From the NCBI GenBank assembly GCA_964497955.1, contig CAZCFQ010000001.1, forward strand, positions 1-50,396: a stretch of 50,396 bases of DNA, written 5' to 3'. A program made the translations under genes and the position numbers. Shown in pieces: positions 31,979 to 40,771 of the stretch. This DNA comes from PWPR01 sp964497955 (GTDB lineage Bacteria > Bacillota > UBA994 > PWPR01). Position 1 is the first letter of the stretch, and the number at the start of each line of letters is the position of its first letter. The notes beneath the pieces were generated by a model. The model had not been told where the DNA came from. It worked only from the letters and a program-made list of their open reading frames with translations, and did not search any database.

Positions 31979-34171
31979 TTGAAATTAACTGATAGTGCAA
32001 AAACAGTACTAGAAAAAAGATATTTAACAAAAAAAGATGGAAAAATTGTTGAAACCCCAAAAGAGATGATTAAAAGGGTTTCTAAGAATATAAGTAAAGT
32101 TGACTCTTTATATGGAGCAAGTAAAGATGAGGTAAAAGAATCAGAGGGTAAATTCTTTGAAATTATGTGGCAACAAAAATTTTTACCAAACTCACCTACA
32201 TTAATGAATGCAGGTAAAGATTTGCAACAATTATCAGCATGCTTTGTTTTACCAATAGAAGACTCAATGGAGAGTATTTTTGAAGCTGTAAAAAATGCAG
32301 CTTTGATTCATAAAAGTGGTGGAGGCACAGGGTTTTCATTTTCTAGATTAAGACCAGCTAACTCAACAGTTAGGAGCACTGGAGGAGTTGCAAGTGGCCC
32401 AGTTTCATTTATGAAGGTGTTTAACGCTTCAACAGAAGCTGTGAAACAAGGTGGTGTTAGACGCGGAGCGAACATGGCAATAATGAGAGTAGATCATCCC
32501 GATATTGAGGAGTTTATTGATTGTAAAAAAGACAATAATCAATTAAATAATTTTAACATTTCAGTTGGTATTACTGAAGAATTTATGCAGGCACTAAATA
32601 CTAATAGTAATTATAAAATAGTCAATCCTAAAAATAACAAAGTAGTAAAAGAACAAAATGCTCAAGATATTTGGGGTAAAATTGTTGAAGGTGCTTGGAG
32701 AAATGGCGAACCTGGAATTGTATTTTTAGACAGGATAAATGAACATAATCCAACTCCAGATTTAGGAGAAATTGAGTCTACAAATCCTTGTGGTGAACAG
32801 CCTTTATTACCATTTGAGTCATGTAATCTTGGTTCTATAAATTTTGCTAAGTTTGTAAAAGATGGAGATATACTTTGGGATGAGCTAGCCCAAGTTATTC
32901 ACACGGCAGTACACTTTTTAGACAACGTTATTGATGCAAATAATTATCCATTAGATAAAATTGAAGAAATTACTAAAGGCAATAGGAAAATTGGTTTAGG
33001 AGTAATGGGTTTTGCTGATTTACTTTTAGACTTGGGTGTTCCATATAATTCTGACGAAGCAGTTAACCTAGCAGAAAAACTTATGAAGTTTGTAAATGAT
33101 GAAGCTAGAAAAAAATCAAAGCAATTAGGTGAAGATAGAGGATCATTCCCATATATAGATAAAAGTATTTTTAAGTCTAATAAGCCAATGAGAAATGCTA
33201 CCGTTACAACTATTGCTCCTACAGGATCTATTAGTATTATTGCAGGATGCTCATCAGGTATAGAACCTATTTTTGCATTCTCATATATTAGAAGTATTTT
33301 AGATGATGAAAAGCTAATAGAGGTACATCCCGCTTTTGAAAAACTTATGAAAGATAGTGATTTTTATTCAAAAGAACTAATGCAAGAGGTAGCAAAAGAT
33401 GGTGGGGTAAAAAGTACTAATTTACCTGCACTAATGAAGAGATATCTTATTACCGCTCATGATGTGTCTCCGTACTGGCATATGAGAATTCAAGCAGCAT
33501 TCCAAAAGCATGTAGATAATGCAGTATCAAAAACAGTTAACTTCCCAAACTCTGCAAGCAAAGAAGAAGTTTCTGAAGTATATGTTTTAGCATATCAACA
33601 CGGCTGTAAAGGAGTTACTATTTATAGAGATGGTTCAAGAGATTCACAGGTTCTTAGCGCAGGAACATCAAAAAAAGAAAATGAGCCTTTAATAACAGAA
33701 GATAAAAAAATTATTCCTAGACCTAGACCAGAAGAGACTTTTGGCAATACAAAAAAATATAACATCGGTGGTTGTGGAAAATTATATGTAACTGTTAATC
33801 AGGATGAAAATGGTATTTGTGAAGTGTTCACTAATACTGGTAGTGCAGGGTGTGAAGCTATGGCTGAAGCACTAGCTAGATTGATAAGTATAGCAATAAG
33901 ATCAGGTATTGATATCGACGAAATTATCGGACAGTTAAAGGGAATTAGATGTGTTGGCTGTATTATTGATGATGATACAGATGTCTTGTCTTGCCCAGAT
34001 GCCATCGCTCAAAGTATTGAGAAAGTAGTCAAGGGATATAATGAGTTTGAATTAGATTTTGTTGGGGGACCTCGAGGTGTAGAAATTTGTCCTGAAGATG
34101 GTTGTGGTGGTCTATTAGTATATGAGGACGGATGCTATATTTGCAAGAAATGCGGTTATACAAAGTGCTAA
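31979..34171 (+). CDS. nrdJ: adenosylcobalamin-dependent (class II) ribonucleotide reductase
   Basis: 730 aa. It reduces ribonucleotides to deoxyribonucleotides without oxygen, using coenzyme B12 as radical source. Motifs: FLPNSPTLMNAG, SACFVLPIEDSM (with disulfide-partner Cys88), SGGGTGFSFSRLRP, GGVRRGANMAIM, and active-site Asn269/Cys271/Glu273 in STNPCGEQPLL. A C-terminal TSCPD domain (CGKLYVTVN, GIRCVGC) and a zinc-ribbon-like tail (CPEDGCGGLL, CKKCGYTKC) supply the reductant cysteines. The TTG at 31979, 9 nt after GGGGG, is preferred over the ATG at 31970, which abuts it. No cobalamin riboswitch is visible upstream. bpsA follows 19 nt after its stop. Confidence 0.94.
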   Translation: MKLTDSAKTVLEKRYLTKKDGKIVETPKEMIKRVSKNISKVDSLYGASKDEVKESEGKFFEIMWQQKFLPNSPTLMNAGKDLQQLSACFVLPIEDSMESIFEAVKNAALIHKSGGGTGFSFSRLRPANSTVRSTGGVASGPVSFMKVFNASTEAVKQGGVRRGANMAIMRVDHPDIEEFIDCKKDNNQLNNFNISVGITEEFMQALNTNSNYKIVNPKNNKVVKEQNAQDIWGKIVEGAWRNGEPGIVFLDRINEHNPTPDLGEIESTNPCGEQPLLPFESCNLGSINFAKFVKDGDILWDELAQVIHTAVHFLDNVIDANNYPLDKIEEITKGNRKIGLGVMGFADLLLDLGVPYNSDEAVNLAEKLMKFVNDEARKKSKQLGEDRGSFPYIDKSIFKSNKPMRNATVTTIAPTGSISIIAGCSSGIEPIFAFSYIRSILDDEKLIEVHPAFEKLMKDSDFYSKELMQEVAKDGGVKSTNLPALMKRYLITAHDVSPYWHMRIQAAFQKHVDNAVSKTVNFPNSASKEEVSEVYVLAYQHGCKGVTIYRDGSRDSQVLSAGTSKKENEPLITEDKKIIPRPRPEETFGNTKKYNIGGCGKLYVTVNQDENGICEVFTNTGSAGCEAMAEALARLISIAIRSGIDIDEIIGQLKGIRCVGCIIDDDTDVLSCPDAIAQSIEKVVKGYNEFELDFVGGPRGVEICPEDGCGGLLVYEDGCYICKKCGYTKC

Positions 34172-34190
34172 CAATAATTAGGTGATAAAT

Positions 34191-35195
34191 ATGGCTATTA
34201 ATGACTTAATGACTATTGCAGAAAATGTCTCTTTGCGTGAAGGCAGCGAAGGAGTAAAGAATTTTTTTAGAGTAGTTTTCCAAAATGAAGGTATTTCTAC
34301 TAGAGGGTGTGCTAAAAAATTAAAAATGCCAATTCCTATTGTTGCTGCAATAAAGCAAGAAGCAATTAAGTTAGATTTGGTAGAGTCTGGATCAACCTTG
34401 AGATTAACTGATCAGGGTTATGATTTTTGCAAAGATGAGCTTAAACTATCAAAATATCAAGAAAATATTTGTGTAAGTTGTAAAGGGTTAAAGTATGTTA
34501 TACCCACTGAATATGAACCAGTTTTAGATGAATTAAGGGCAATACTTAATACTCGCCCAAAAGTAGATGTGACAATAGACCAAGCACATGGAACGCCAAA
34601 AACTGCTTTAAGAAGAGCTATACTCGCTTTAGAAAAAGGGGCTTTTTTTGGAGAAAAAATTGCATTTTTAGGTGATGATGATTATGTGTCTGTAGCAATT
34701 ATGTTACTACAAAAACATTTGTTTAATAATCAGAAACTTGATCTAGTTGTTTTTGATATTGATAAAAGGATTCTAAATCATTTAACTGAAATATCAGATA
34801 AATATGGCTATAAGATTAAAACTGTTGAGTATAATGTAATTGATAATATTACTGACATATACAAGCATTCTTTTGATGCAGTATTTACCGACCCTCCTTA
34901 TACAGAGGAAGGTGGCAAGATATTCTTATATAGAGCGCAAGAATTATTAAAAGATGAATTTGGAAAGCATATATTTTTTTCATTTGGACACAAAGCACCA
35001 AAAGAGATGATAAGCATCCAAAACGCAGTAATTAATTTTGGCTTTAGCTTCAGTGAGATTATCCCAAACTTTAATGAATATCTAGGTGCTGCTATTTTAG
35101 GGAATGTAGGACAGATGAATGTTTTGGAAAGAGCTAGTTTGAGCAAAAACATTATTACTGATATAGGAGATAATATATATACAAACAAAAAGTGA
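34191..35195 (+). CDS. bpsA: N4-bis(aminopropyl)spermidine synthase-like branched polyamine synthase (BpsA, DUF43)
   Basis: 334 aa. An N-terminal winged-helix domain (~20-80) and a Cys pair (CVSCKG) precede a Rossmann aminopropyltransferase domain. It shows the BpsA hallmarks: DQAHGTPKTALRRA (130-143), the acidic FLGDDD (159-164) and TDPPYTEEGG (233-242), which replaces the spermidine-synthase catalytic loop. BpsA in Thermococcus and Thermus adds aminopropyl groups from decarboxylated SAM to spermidine to make branched polyamines. Here the donor and spermidine would come from the speDAEB operon at 5027-8945. Activity in this host is inferred. ATG 34191 with AGGTGA upstream. It follows nrdJ closely, so the two are probably co-transcribed. 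Confidence 0.85.
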   Translation: MAINDLMTIAENVSLREGSEGVKNFFRVVFQNEGISTRGCAKKLKMPIPIVAAIKQEAIKLDLVESGSTLRLTDQGYDFCKDELKLSKYQENICVSCKGLKYVIPTEYEPVLDELRAILNTRPKVDVTIDQAHGTPKTALRRAILALEKGAFFGEKIAFLGDDDYVSVAIMLLQKHLFNNQKLDLVVFDIDKRILNHLTEISDKYGYKIKTVEYNVIDNITDIYKHSFDAVFTDPPYTEEGGKIFLYRAQELLKDEFGKHIFFSFGHKAPKEMISIQNAVINFGFSFSEIIPNFNEYLGAAILGNVGQMNVLERASLSKNIITDIGDNIYTNKK

Positions 35196-35218
35196 GGAGA
35201 TTACTTCTCACTTTTTTG
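35187..35218 (+). terminator. terminator overlapping the bpsA stop
   Basis: AAAAAGTGAGGAG (35187-35199) pairs with CTTCTCACTTTTT (35204-35216, one G-U) around a 4-nt loop, ending in a T-run. Confidence 0.88.
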
Positions 35219-35227
35219 TCTTTATCT

Positions 35228-35256
35228 TTGAGAACTTTACTTCCATAGCATATAAT
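35228..35256 (+). promoter_or_regulatory. promoter of whiA
   Basis: TTGAGA (35228-35233), exactly 17 nt, TATAAT (35251-35256), 29 nt before the preferred start codon. Confidence 0.75.
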
Positions 35257-35285
35257 ATGTATATAAGATAACGAGGATGATGGGC

Positions 35286-36227
35286 ATGACGTTTGCCTCA
35301 GAAGTAAAAAAAGAGTGTTCTAGAATAGACACTTTAAATGATTGTTGTGCTGATGCAGAACTAGCTGCTTTTATAAGACTGAATGGTGTCCTAGAGTTGG
35401 GCGGGAGCAATAAGTTAGGATTGAGTATGAAAACTGAAAACCCAGCTACAGCAAGAAGGATATATAAATTATTCAGAAACTATACGCAACTACCAGTTAA
35501 TGTGTTTGTAAGAAGAAAAGAAAAACTTAATAAAAATATGACTTTCATGATTAGTATTCGAGCAAATTTGAAGACAAAAGATTTTTTAATCAGATTGGGG
35601 ATGATGGATAACTTATATTCAATTATACCAGGCATTGATAAAAAGTTTGTTAGTAAACAGTGTTGTAGAAGAGCTTATTTAAGAGGGAGTTTTTTGGCTT
35701 CAGGAGCTGTAAGTGAACCAAAAAAAGGCGATTATCACTGTGAAATATTAACACATGACGAGATTCATAAAGATGCTTTAGTAGAACTCTCAAAAGAAGA
35801 AAACATAGAATGGCACGAATACAGTAAAAAAGAGAGAACCGTGCTATATTTAAAAGACAGTCAACAAATAACATCTTTTCTAGCTATGATTGGTGCTATT
35901 AATGCATCTTTGGCTTATGAGAATGCAAGAGTATATAGAAGCATGAGGAACAAAGTCAACAGACTGGTAAATTCTGAAACAGCTAATTTGAATAAGACTC
36001 TAAGAGCTTCATGGAGACAGTCTCAAAAAATTAAAAAGATTGATAACGCAGTAGGAATAGAGACACTGCCTAAAGGCTTGCAAGAGATAGCTAAGCTACG
36101 ACTTAAATATCCGGAATATTCTTTAAGTGAATTGGCAGAAAATCTAGATCGATCCCTTAGCAAAAGTGCAGTAAATTATAGACTAAAAAAAATAGAGAAA
36201 TATGCAGATGAGTTAGAAAATAAATAA
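35286..36227 (+). CDS. whiA: WhiA-family DNA-binding regulator
   Basis: 313 aa, full length. N-terminal LAGLIDADG-homing-endonuclease-derived domain (SFLASGAVSEPKKGDYHCE) and C-terminal helix-turn-helix (LRLKYPEYSLSELAENL, then SKSAVNYRLKKI). WhiA influences cell division and chromosome segregation in Bacillus and sporulation in Streptomyces. The usual Firmicutes neighbours rapZ and yvcK are not here; it has its own promoter and lies before the glycolytic operon. ATG 35286 (MTFASEVKKEC) fits the family N-terminus and sits 9 nt after GAGG; two ATGs just upstream are too close to it. Confidence 0.93.
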   Translation: MTFASEVKKECSRIDTLNDCCADAELAAFIRLNGVLELGGSNKLGLSMKTENPATARRIYKLFRNYTQLPVNVFVRRKEKLNKNMTFMISIRANLKTKDFLIRLGMMDNLYSIIPGIDKKFVSKQCCRRAYLRGSFLASGAVSEPKKGDYHCEILTHDEIHKDALVELSKEENIEWHEYSKKERTVLYLKDSQQITSFLAMIGAINASLAYENARVYRSMRNKVNRLVNSETANLNKTLRASWRQSQKIKKIDNAVGIETLPKGLQEIAKLRLKYPEYSLSELAENLDRSLSKSAVNYRLKKIEKYADELENK

Positions 36228-36264
36228 GCTTAAATTAGTAAATATTATAGAGTTTGTAAGCAAT

Positions 36265-36292
36265 TTGGAGTAAACTATTGTTGGATTATATT
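36265..36292 (+). promoter_or_regulatory. promoter of the glycolytic operon
   Basis: TTGGAG (36265-36270), 16-nt spacer, TATATT (36287-36292), 28 nt before gapA. No CggR-type repressor gene or clear operator accompanies it. Confidence 0.5.
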
Positions 36293-36319
36293 ATATTTAT
36301 ATAAATTAGGAGGAATACT

Positions 36320-37327
36320 ATGACAGTAAAAGTTGGTATTAATGGTTTTGGCAGAATTGGAAGGCAAGTTTTTAGGATTGCTCATAAATATCCAGAAGTT
36401 GAAATTGTTGCTGTTAATGATTTGATGAGTTCAGATCAAATGGCATTTTTATTAAAGCATGATTCTAATTTTGGAGAATTTGTTGCAAATGTTTCTGTTG
36501 AGGAAGACAAACTTGTAGTTGATGGAAAGGAAACAGTTCTATTAACTGAAAGAGATCCTAAGCAACTTCCATGGGGTGAACTAGGAATAGACGTAGTTAT
36601 TGAGGCAACAGGTATCTTTAGAGATAGAGAGAAATCAGCAATGCACTTAGAAGCTGGTGCCAAAAAAGTAGTTATTTCAGCACCTGGCAAGAATGCTGAT
36701 TATACAGTAGTGTTGGGAGTAAATGAAGAAGGTTACGACCCAACAAAACATAATATTGTATCTAATGCATCTTGTACTACTAACTGTTTAGCTCCTGTAT
36801 GTAAAGTATTAGAAGATAATTTTGGAATTGAAAAAGGATTAATGACAACTATCCATTCTTATACAAATGGTCAAAATATATTAGATGGCCCGAATAAAGA
36901 CTATAGAAGAGCTAGGGCAGCAGCGGTTTCAATGATACCAACAACTACTGGTGCAGCTAAAGCTATAGGTGAAGTTATGCCAGTTTTAGACGGCAAACTT
37001 GATGGCATGGCTGTTAGAGTTCCAACTCCTACAGGTTCTCTGGTAGATTTAACAGTTGAGTTAAAAAAGGATACTACTGTAGAAGAGATAAACCAAACAT
37101 TTGAAAAAGCAGCTAATGGTAAAATGAAGGATATTTTAGGTGTAAGTCATAAGCCTTTAGTTTCAGTAGATTATATTGGAGATTCTAGGTCTTCAATTGT
37201 GGATGCTTTATCAACAAAAATGATGGGTAATAGAATGGTTAAAGTGTTATCTTGGTATGATAATGAGTGGGGCTACTCATCAAGAATAGTAGACTTAGTA
37301 GCTTATATCGGAAATAAAGGAGTTTAA
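36320..37327 (+). CDS. gapA: glyceraldehyde-3-phosphate dehydrogenase, NAD-type
   Basis: 335 aa. It oxidises glyceraldehyde 3-phosphate to 1,3-bisphosphoglycerate. Rossmann GINGFGRIGR at the N-terminus; Asp34 at the end of beta-2 (VNDLM) favours NAD over NADP. Catalytic Cys152 lies in SNASCTTNCLAP, and SWYDNEWGYSSRIVDL is near the end. Strong ribosome site (AGGAGG). First gene of gapA-pgk-tpiA-gpmI-eno, which together run lower glycolysis to phosphoenolpyruvate. Confidence 0.97.
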   Translation: MTVKVGINGFGRIGRQVFRIAHKYPEVEIVAVNDLMSSDQMAFLLKHDSNFGEFVANVSVEEDKLVVDGKETVLLTERDPKQLPWGELGIDVVIEATGIFRDREKSAMHLEAGAKKVVISAPGKNADYTVVLGVNEEGYDPTKHNIVSNASCTTNCLAPVCKVLEDNFGIEKGLMTTIHSYTNGQNILDGPNKDYRRARAAAVSMIPTTTGAAKAIGEVMPVLDGKLDGMAVRVPTPTGSLVDLTVELKKDTTVEEINQTFEKAANGKMKDILGVSHKPLVSVDYIGDSRSSIVDALSTKMMGNRMVKVLSWYDNEWGYSSRIVDLVAYIGNKGV

Positions 37328-37334
37328 TTTTTAA

Positions 37335-38531
37335 ATGGATATGAATTTATTAGGAAGCGCTGACCTGAGTGACAGGTCGGTGCTTCTTCGAGTAGATTTT
37401 AATGTGCCTTTGGAAAATGGTGAAGTAGGTGATGATACAAGAATTAAAGCAGCCTTGCCTACTATAAATTACATTTTAGATAAAAATGCAAAGTTAATAA
37501 TTATAAGTCACCTAGGAAGACCAAAGGGCAAGATAGATAATAATTTATCACTAAAAGTAGTAGGTGAAAGATTGCAAACATTCTTATCAAACGAAGTTCA
37601 TTTTATTAATGAAACGGTTGGTGAAAAAGTTAGAGAAAAAGTTAATCAATTAAATCCAAAAGAAATATTGGTTTTAGAAAATCTTCGTTTTAATAAGGGA
37701 GAAAAATCTAACGATAATGAGTTTGCTAAAAAATTAGCACAATTAGCAGATGTTTTTGTGAATGATGCTTTTGGAGTAAGCCACAGAAAACACGCATCAG
37801 TAAGTGCACTTCCGTTATTAATGAAAGATAAAGCTTATGCAGGATTTCTTTTAGAAAAAGAATTAAAAGTTGCAAAGAAGATTTTGCAAAATCCAATAAG
37901 ACCATTTACAGCAATAATTGGAGGATCAAAAGTAAGTGATAAAATTGGAGTAATTGAGTCATTATTAAAGAAAGTAGATCATCTAGTTATAGGTGGAGGA
38001 ATGGCAAATACATTCATAAAAGCGAAGGGTTATTCAGTGGGTAAATCTTTATATGAACCAGAGAAAGTTGAATTAGCAAAAAAAATCATAGAAAAAGCTG
38101 ATAAACTAAATGTTTCAATACATTTACCAAGTGATGTTGTAACTGCTAAAGAATTTTCTGCTACAGCAGAGCCACATTATTTTGACATCGACGAAATACC
38201 AGATGATGAAATGGTTTTAGATATTGGCCCTGACAGTTGTGACGACTTTTCTGATGTAATAAAAGCTTCCAAGCTGATTGTATGGAATGGTCCAGTAGGA
38301 GTATTTGAAATGGAAGCTTTTTCAGTAGGAACTAGAACAATAGCTGCAATTTTAAGTGCTACTGATGCAGAAGTAATTATAGGTGGAGGAGACTCTGCTT
38401 CAGCAATAACTAAGTTTGGTTATGCAGATGATATGGATCATATCTCTACAGGTGGGGGCGCTTTCCTAGAATTAATGGAAGGTAAAACATTGCCAGGAGT
38501 AGCTGCATTGACAAAAACGGGGAGTGATTAA
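37335..38531 (+). CDS. pgk: phosphoglycerate kinase
   Basis: 398 aa. It makes ATP from 1,3-bisphosphoglycerate. Motifs: VLLRVDFNVPLENG, LIIISHLGRPKG, VNDAFGVSHRKHAS, IIGGSKVSDKI and the C-terminal GGGDSASAITKFG. The start is ATG 37335 (GGAG 12 nt upstream, weak spacing); an ATG two codons later is possible. A GC-rich 13-bp hairpin lies within codons 7-17 (37355-37385) and may affect translation or mRNA processing. 7 nt after gapA. Confidence 0.97.
   Translation: MDMNLLGSADLSDRSVLLRVDFNVPLENGEVGDDTRIKAALPTINYILDKNAKLIIISHLGRPKGKIDNNLSLKVVGERLQTFLSNEVHFINETVGEKVREKVNQLNPKEILVLENLRFNKGEKSNDNEFAKKLAQLADVFVNDAFGVSHRKHASVSALPLLMKDKAYAGFLLEKELKVAKKILQNPIRPFTAIIGGSKVSDKIGVIESLLKKVDHLVIGGGMANTFIKAKGYSVGKSLYEPEKVELAKKIIEKADKLNVSIHLPSDVVTAKEFSATAEPHYFDIDEIPDDEMVLDIGPDSCDDFSDVIKASKLIVWNGPVGVFEMEAFSVGTRTIAAILSATDAEVIIGGGDSASAITKFGYADDMDHISTGGGAFLELMEGKTLPGVAALTKTGSD
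37355..37385 (+). promoter_or_regulatory. strong hairpin in the 5' coding region of pgk
   Basis: AAGCGCTGACCTG (37355-37367) pairs with CAGGTCGGTGCTT (37373-37385; two G-U pairs) around a 5-nt loop. It is unusually GC-rich for this genome and close to the start codon. The family consensus (ADLSGKRVLLRVDFN) constrains the protein here, so part of the pairing may be coincidence. Confidence 0.4.
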
Positions 38532-39287
38532 ATGAGAAGGCCAATTATAGCTGGAAATCATAAAATGAATTTATTGCCAAGTGAGAGTGAGAAGTTTATT
38601 CAAGAGTTATTGCCTTTAATAAATGAGAAGCAAAAGCCAGAGGTTATTATTTTCCCATCTTTTGCATCACTTGCAAAAGTAATAGATGAAGTTACAAGTA
38701 CTAAGATAGCGATTGGTGTACAAAATATATATTATGAAAATCAAGGAGCATATACTGGAGAAGTATCTGCAGATATGATTAAAGATTTAGGATGTCAATG
38801 GGTATTATGTGGTCATTCAGAAAGGCGAAATATTTTCTTTGAAGATAATGAGCAAGTTAATCTCAAGATAAAAGCTACAATTAAGAATGGACTTAAACCG
38901 ATGTTATGCATTGGTGAGAAGTTAAGTCACAGAGAAAATAGCGAAACTGAAGCTGTTTTGATGAGTCAGTTGTATGGATCTCTAAAAGGTCTAACAGAAG
39001 AAGAACTTTCTGAATTAGTAATAGCTTATGAACCGATTTGGGCTATTGGAACTGGTCAGACAGCTACACCAGAAGATGCACAAAAAACAATTAAATTTAT
39101 TAGAGGTAAGCTCTCAGAAATGTATAGTAATGAGTTTGGAGTAAAAATAAGATTGCTTTATGGAGGTAGTGTAAAGCCACATAATGTGAAAGATTTGATG
39201 AAACAAAGTGATATAGATGGTGCATTAATCGGTGGAGCTAGCTTAAAAGCTGAAAGTTTTTCTAAGCTGGTAAGTTACAATGAGTAA
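38532..39287 (+). CDS. tpiA: triosephosphate isomerase
   Basis: 251 aa. It interconverts dihydroxyacetone phosphate and glyceraldehyde 3-phosphate. Catalytic Lys11 (GNHKMN), His95 (LCGHSERR) and Glu167 (AYEPIWAIGTG) are present, as is the phosphate loop YGGSVKPHN. The almost invariant Trp before Lys11 (NWKMN) is His here. It starts directly after the pgk stop with GGGGAG upstream and overlaps gpmI by 8 bp. Confidence 0.97.
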   Translation: MRRPIIAGNHKMNLLPSESEKFIQELLPLINEKQKPEVIIFPSFASLAKVIDEVTSTKIAIGVQNIYYENQGAYTGEVSADMIKDLGCQWVLCGHSERRNIFFEDNEQVNLKIKATIKNGLKPMLCIGEKLSHRENSETEAVLMSQLYGSLKGLTEEELSELVIAYEPIWAIGTGQTATPEDAQKTIKFIRGKLSEMYSNEFGVKIRLLYGGSVKPHNVKDLMKQSDIDGALIGGASLKAESFSKLVSYNE

Positions 39288-40770
39288 AAGAGCTGCTCTT
39301 TTAATTCTTGACGGATTAGCGATTGGACCTGATTATAAAGGGAATGCCTTTAGTTTAGCTGATTCAAAAAACATTGACAATTTACTTTTATCATACCCAA
39401 ATACATTATTAGAAGCTTCAGGTAAAGCAGTTGGCTTGCAAGAAGGACAAATGGGGGATAGCAATGTTGGGCATTTAAACATTGGTGCTGGACGTGTGGT
39501 TTGGCAGATGCTGCCTAGGATCAAACAAGCAGTGAAAGAAGGATTGTTAGAAAAAAGCGAAGCTATAAATAAAGCAATACATAATAGTATAGCTAATAAC
39601 AGACCACTCCATTTACTTGGTTTAGTATCAGATGGTGGGGTTCATAGCCATATGGAAATTATAAAAGACCTATTGGATTTGATAAGTAAATTTAATGGTT
39701 TAGAAGTAGTTATACATGCAATTTTAGATGGACGTGATGTTCCACCAAGAAGTGCAAAGGATTATTTAGGAAAATTGCAGAAATGGTGTAAAGAATACTC
39801 ATTTGCTAAAATAGTTACTATCAGCGGTAGATATTATACTATGGATAGAGATAATAGATGGGACAGAACTGAACTTGCTCATAAAGCCATGAGCAAAGGA
39901 GAAGGTTTAAAATTCAACTCACCGATTGAGGCGGTGAATGACTCATATGAAAAAGGCGTAAATGATGAGTTTGTTAAACCAAGTATAGTAATTGAAGATA
40001 AGAATTATTTATTGAAAGACAATGATTATCTATTATTTTTCAATTTTAGAGCAGATAGAGCAAGACAGATTACAGCTTTAATGCTTGAAAATGGGATCAA
40101 TGTCGTTGGAATGACACAATACGATGAAGATATTAATATTCCCATAATAATACCTCAAAAAGAAATTAAAAATACTTTAGCTGAATGGCTTAGTGTTAAT
40201 GGATATAAACAATTACATATTGCAGAGACAGAAAAATATGCACATGTAACCTTCTTTTTTAATGGAGGAAGAGAAGATCCTTTTGAGCGGGAAGATAGAA
40301 TTCTAGTCAACAGTCCCAAAGTAAGTACTTATGATTTGAAGCCAGAAATGAGTGCATATGAAGTAACTGATAAAGCTATTGAGGCAATTAATAAGGATGA
40401 GTATGACTTTATTATCCTTAATTATGCTAATTGCGATATGGTTGGGCATACTGGTGATATTAAAGCAGCTATAAAAGCTGTTGAAACAGTAGATGATAAT
40501 CTTTCTAGATTATTACCAGTTTTAAAAAGAAATGATTATGAAATTTTAATAACAGCTGATCATGGAAATGTCGAGCAAATGATTGTTAATGATAAACCAC
40601 ATACAGCACATACATTAAATAAAGTACCATTAATACTAATTAGTGAAGATAGCTATAAACTGTCTGATGGTGGAAAACTAGCTGATATAGCGCCAACATT
40701 GTTAGAATTAATGGGTATTGATAAACCAAGTGAGATGACTGGTAAAAGCTTATTGAGGAAGGAGAGCTAA
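39280..40770 (+). CDS. gpmI: 2,3-bisphosphoglycerate-independent phosphoglycerate mutase
   Basis: 496 aa. Alkaline-phosphatase-fold, Mn-dependent mutase converting 3- to 2-phosphoglycerate. Phospho-acceptor Ser61 in GQMGDSNVGHLNIGAGR, substrate loops LHLLGLVSDGGVHSH and HAILDGRDVPPRSA, and metal motifs TADHGNVEQM and HTAHTLNKVPL. The family more often reads GNSEVGH at the Ser; GDSNVGH is a minor variant. Overlaps tpiA by 8 bp, 1 nt before eno. Confidence 0.96.
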   Translation: MSKRAALLILDGLAIGPDYKGNAFSLADSKNIDNLLLSYPNTLLEASGKAVGLQEGQMGDSNVGHLNIGAGRVVWQMLPRIKQAVKEGLLEKSEAINKAIHNSIANNRPLHLLGLVSDGGVHSHMEIIKDLLDLISKFNGLEVVIHAILDGRDVPPRSAKDYLGKLQKWCKEYSFAKIVTISGRYYTMDRDNRWDRTELAHKAMSKGEGLKFNSPIEAVNDSYEKGVNDEFVKPSIVIEDKNYLLKDNDYLLFFNFRADRARQITALMLENGINVVGMTQYDEDINIPIIIPQKEIKNTLAEWLSVNGYKQLHIAETEKYAHVTFFFNGGREDPFEREDRILVNSPKVSTYDLKPEMSAYEVTDKAIEAINKDEYDFIILNYANCDMVGHTGDIKAAIKAVETVDDNLSRLLPVLKRNDYEILITADHGNVEQMIVNDKPHTAHTLNKVPLILISEDSYKLSDGGKLADIAPTLLELMGIDKPSEMTGKSLLRKES

Positions 40771-40771
40771 A

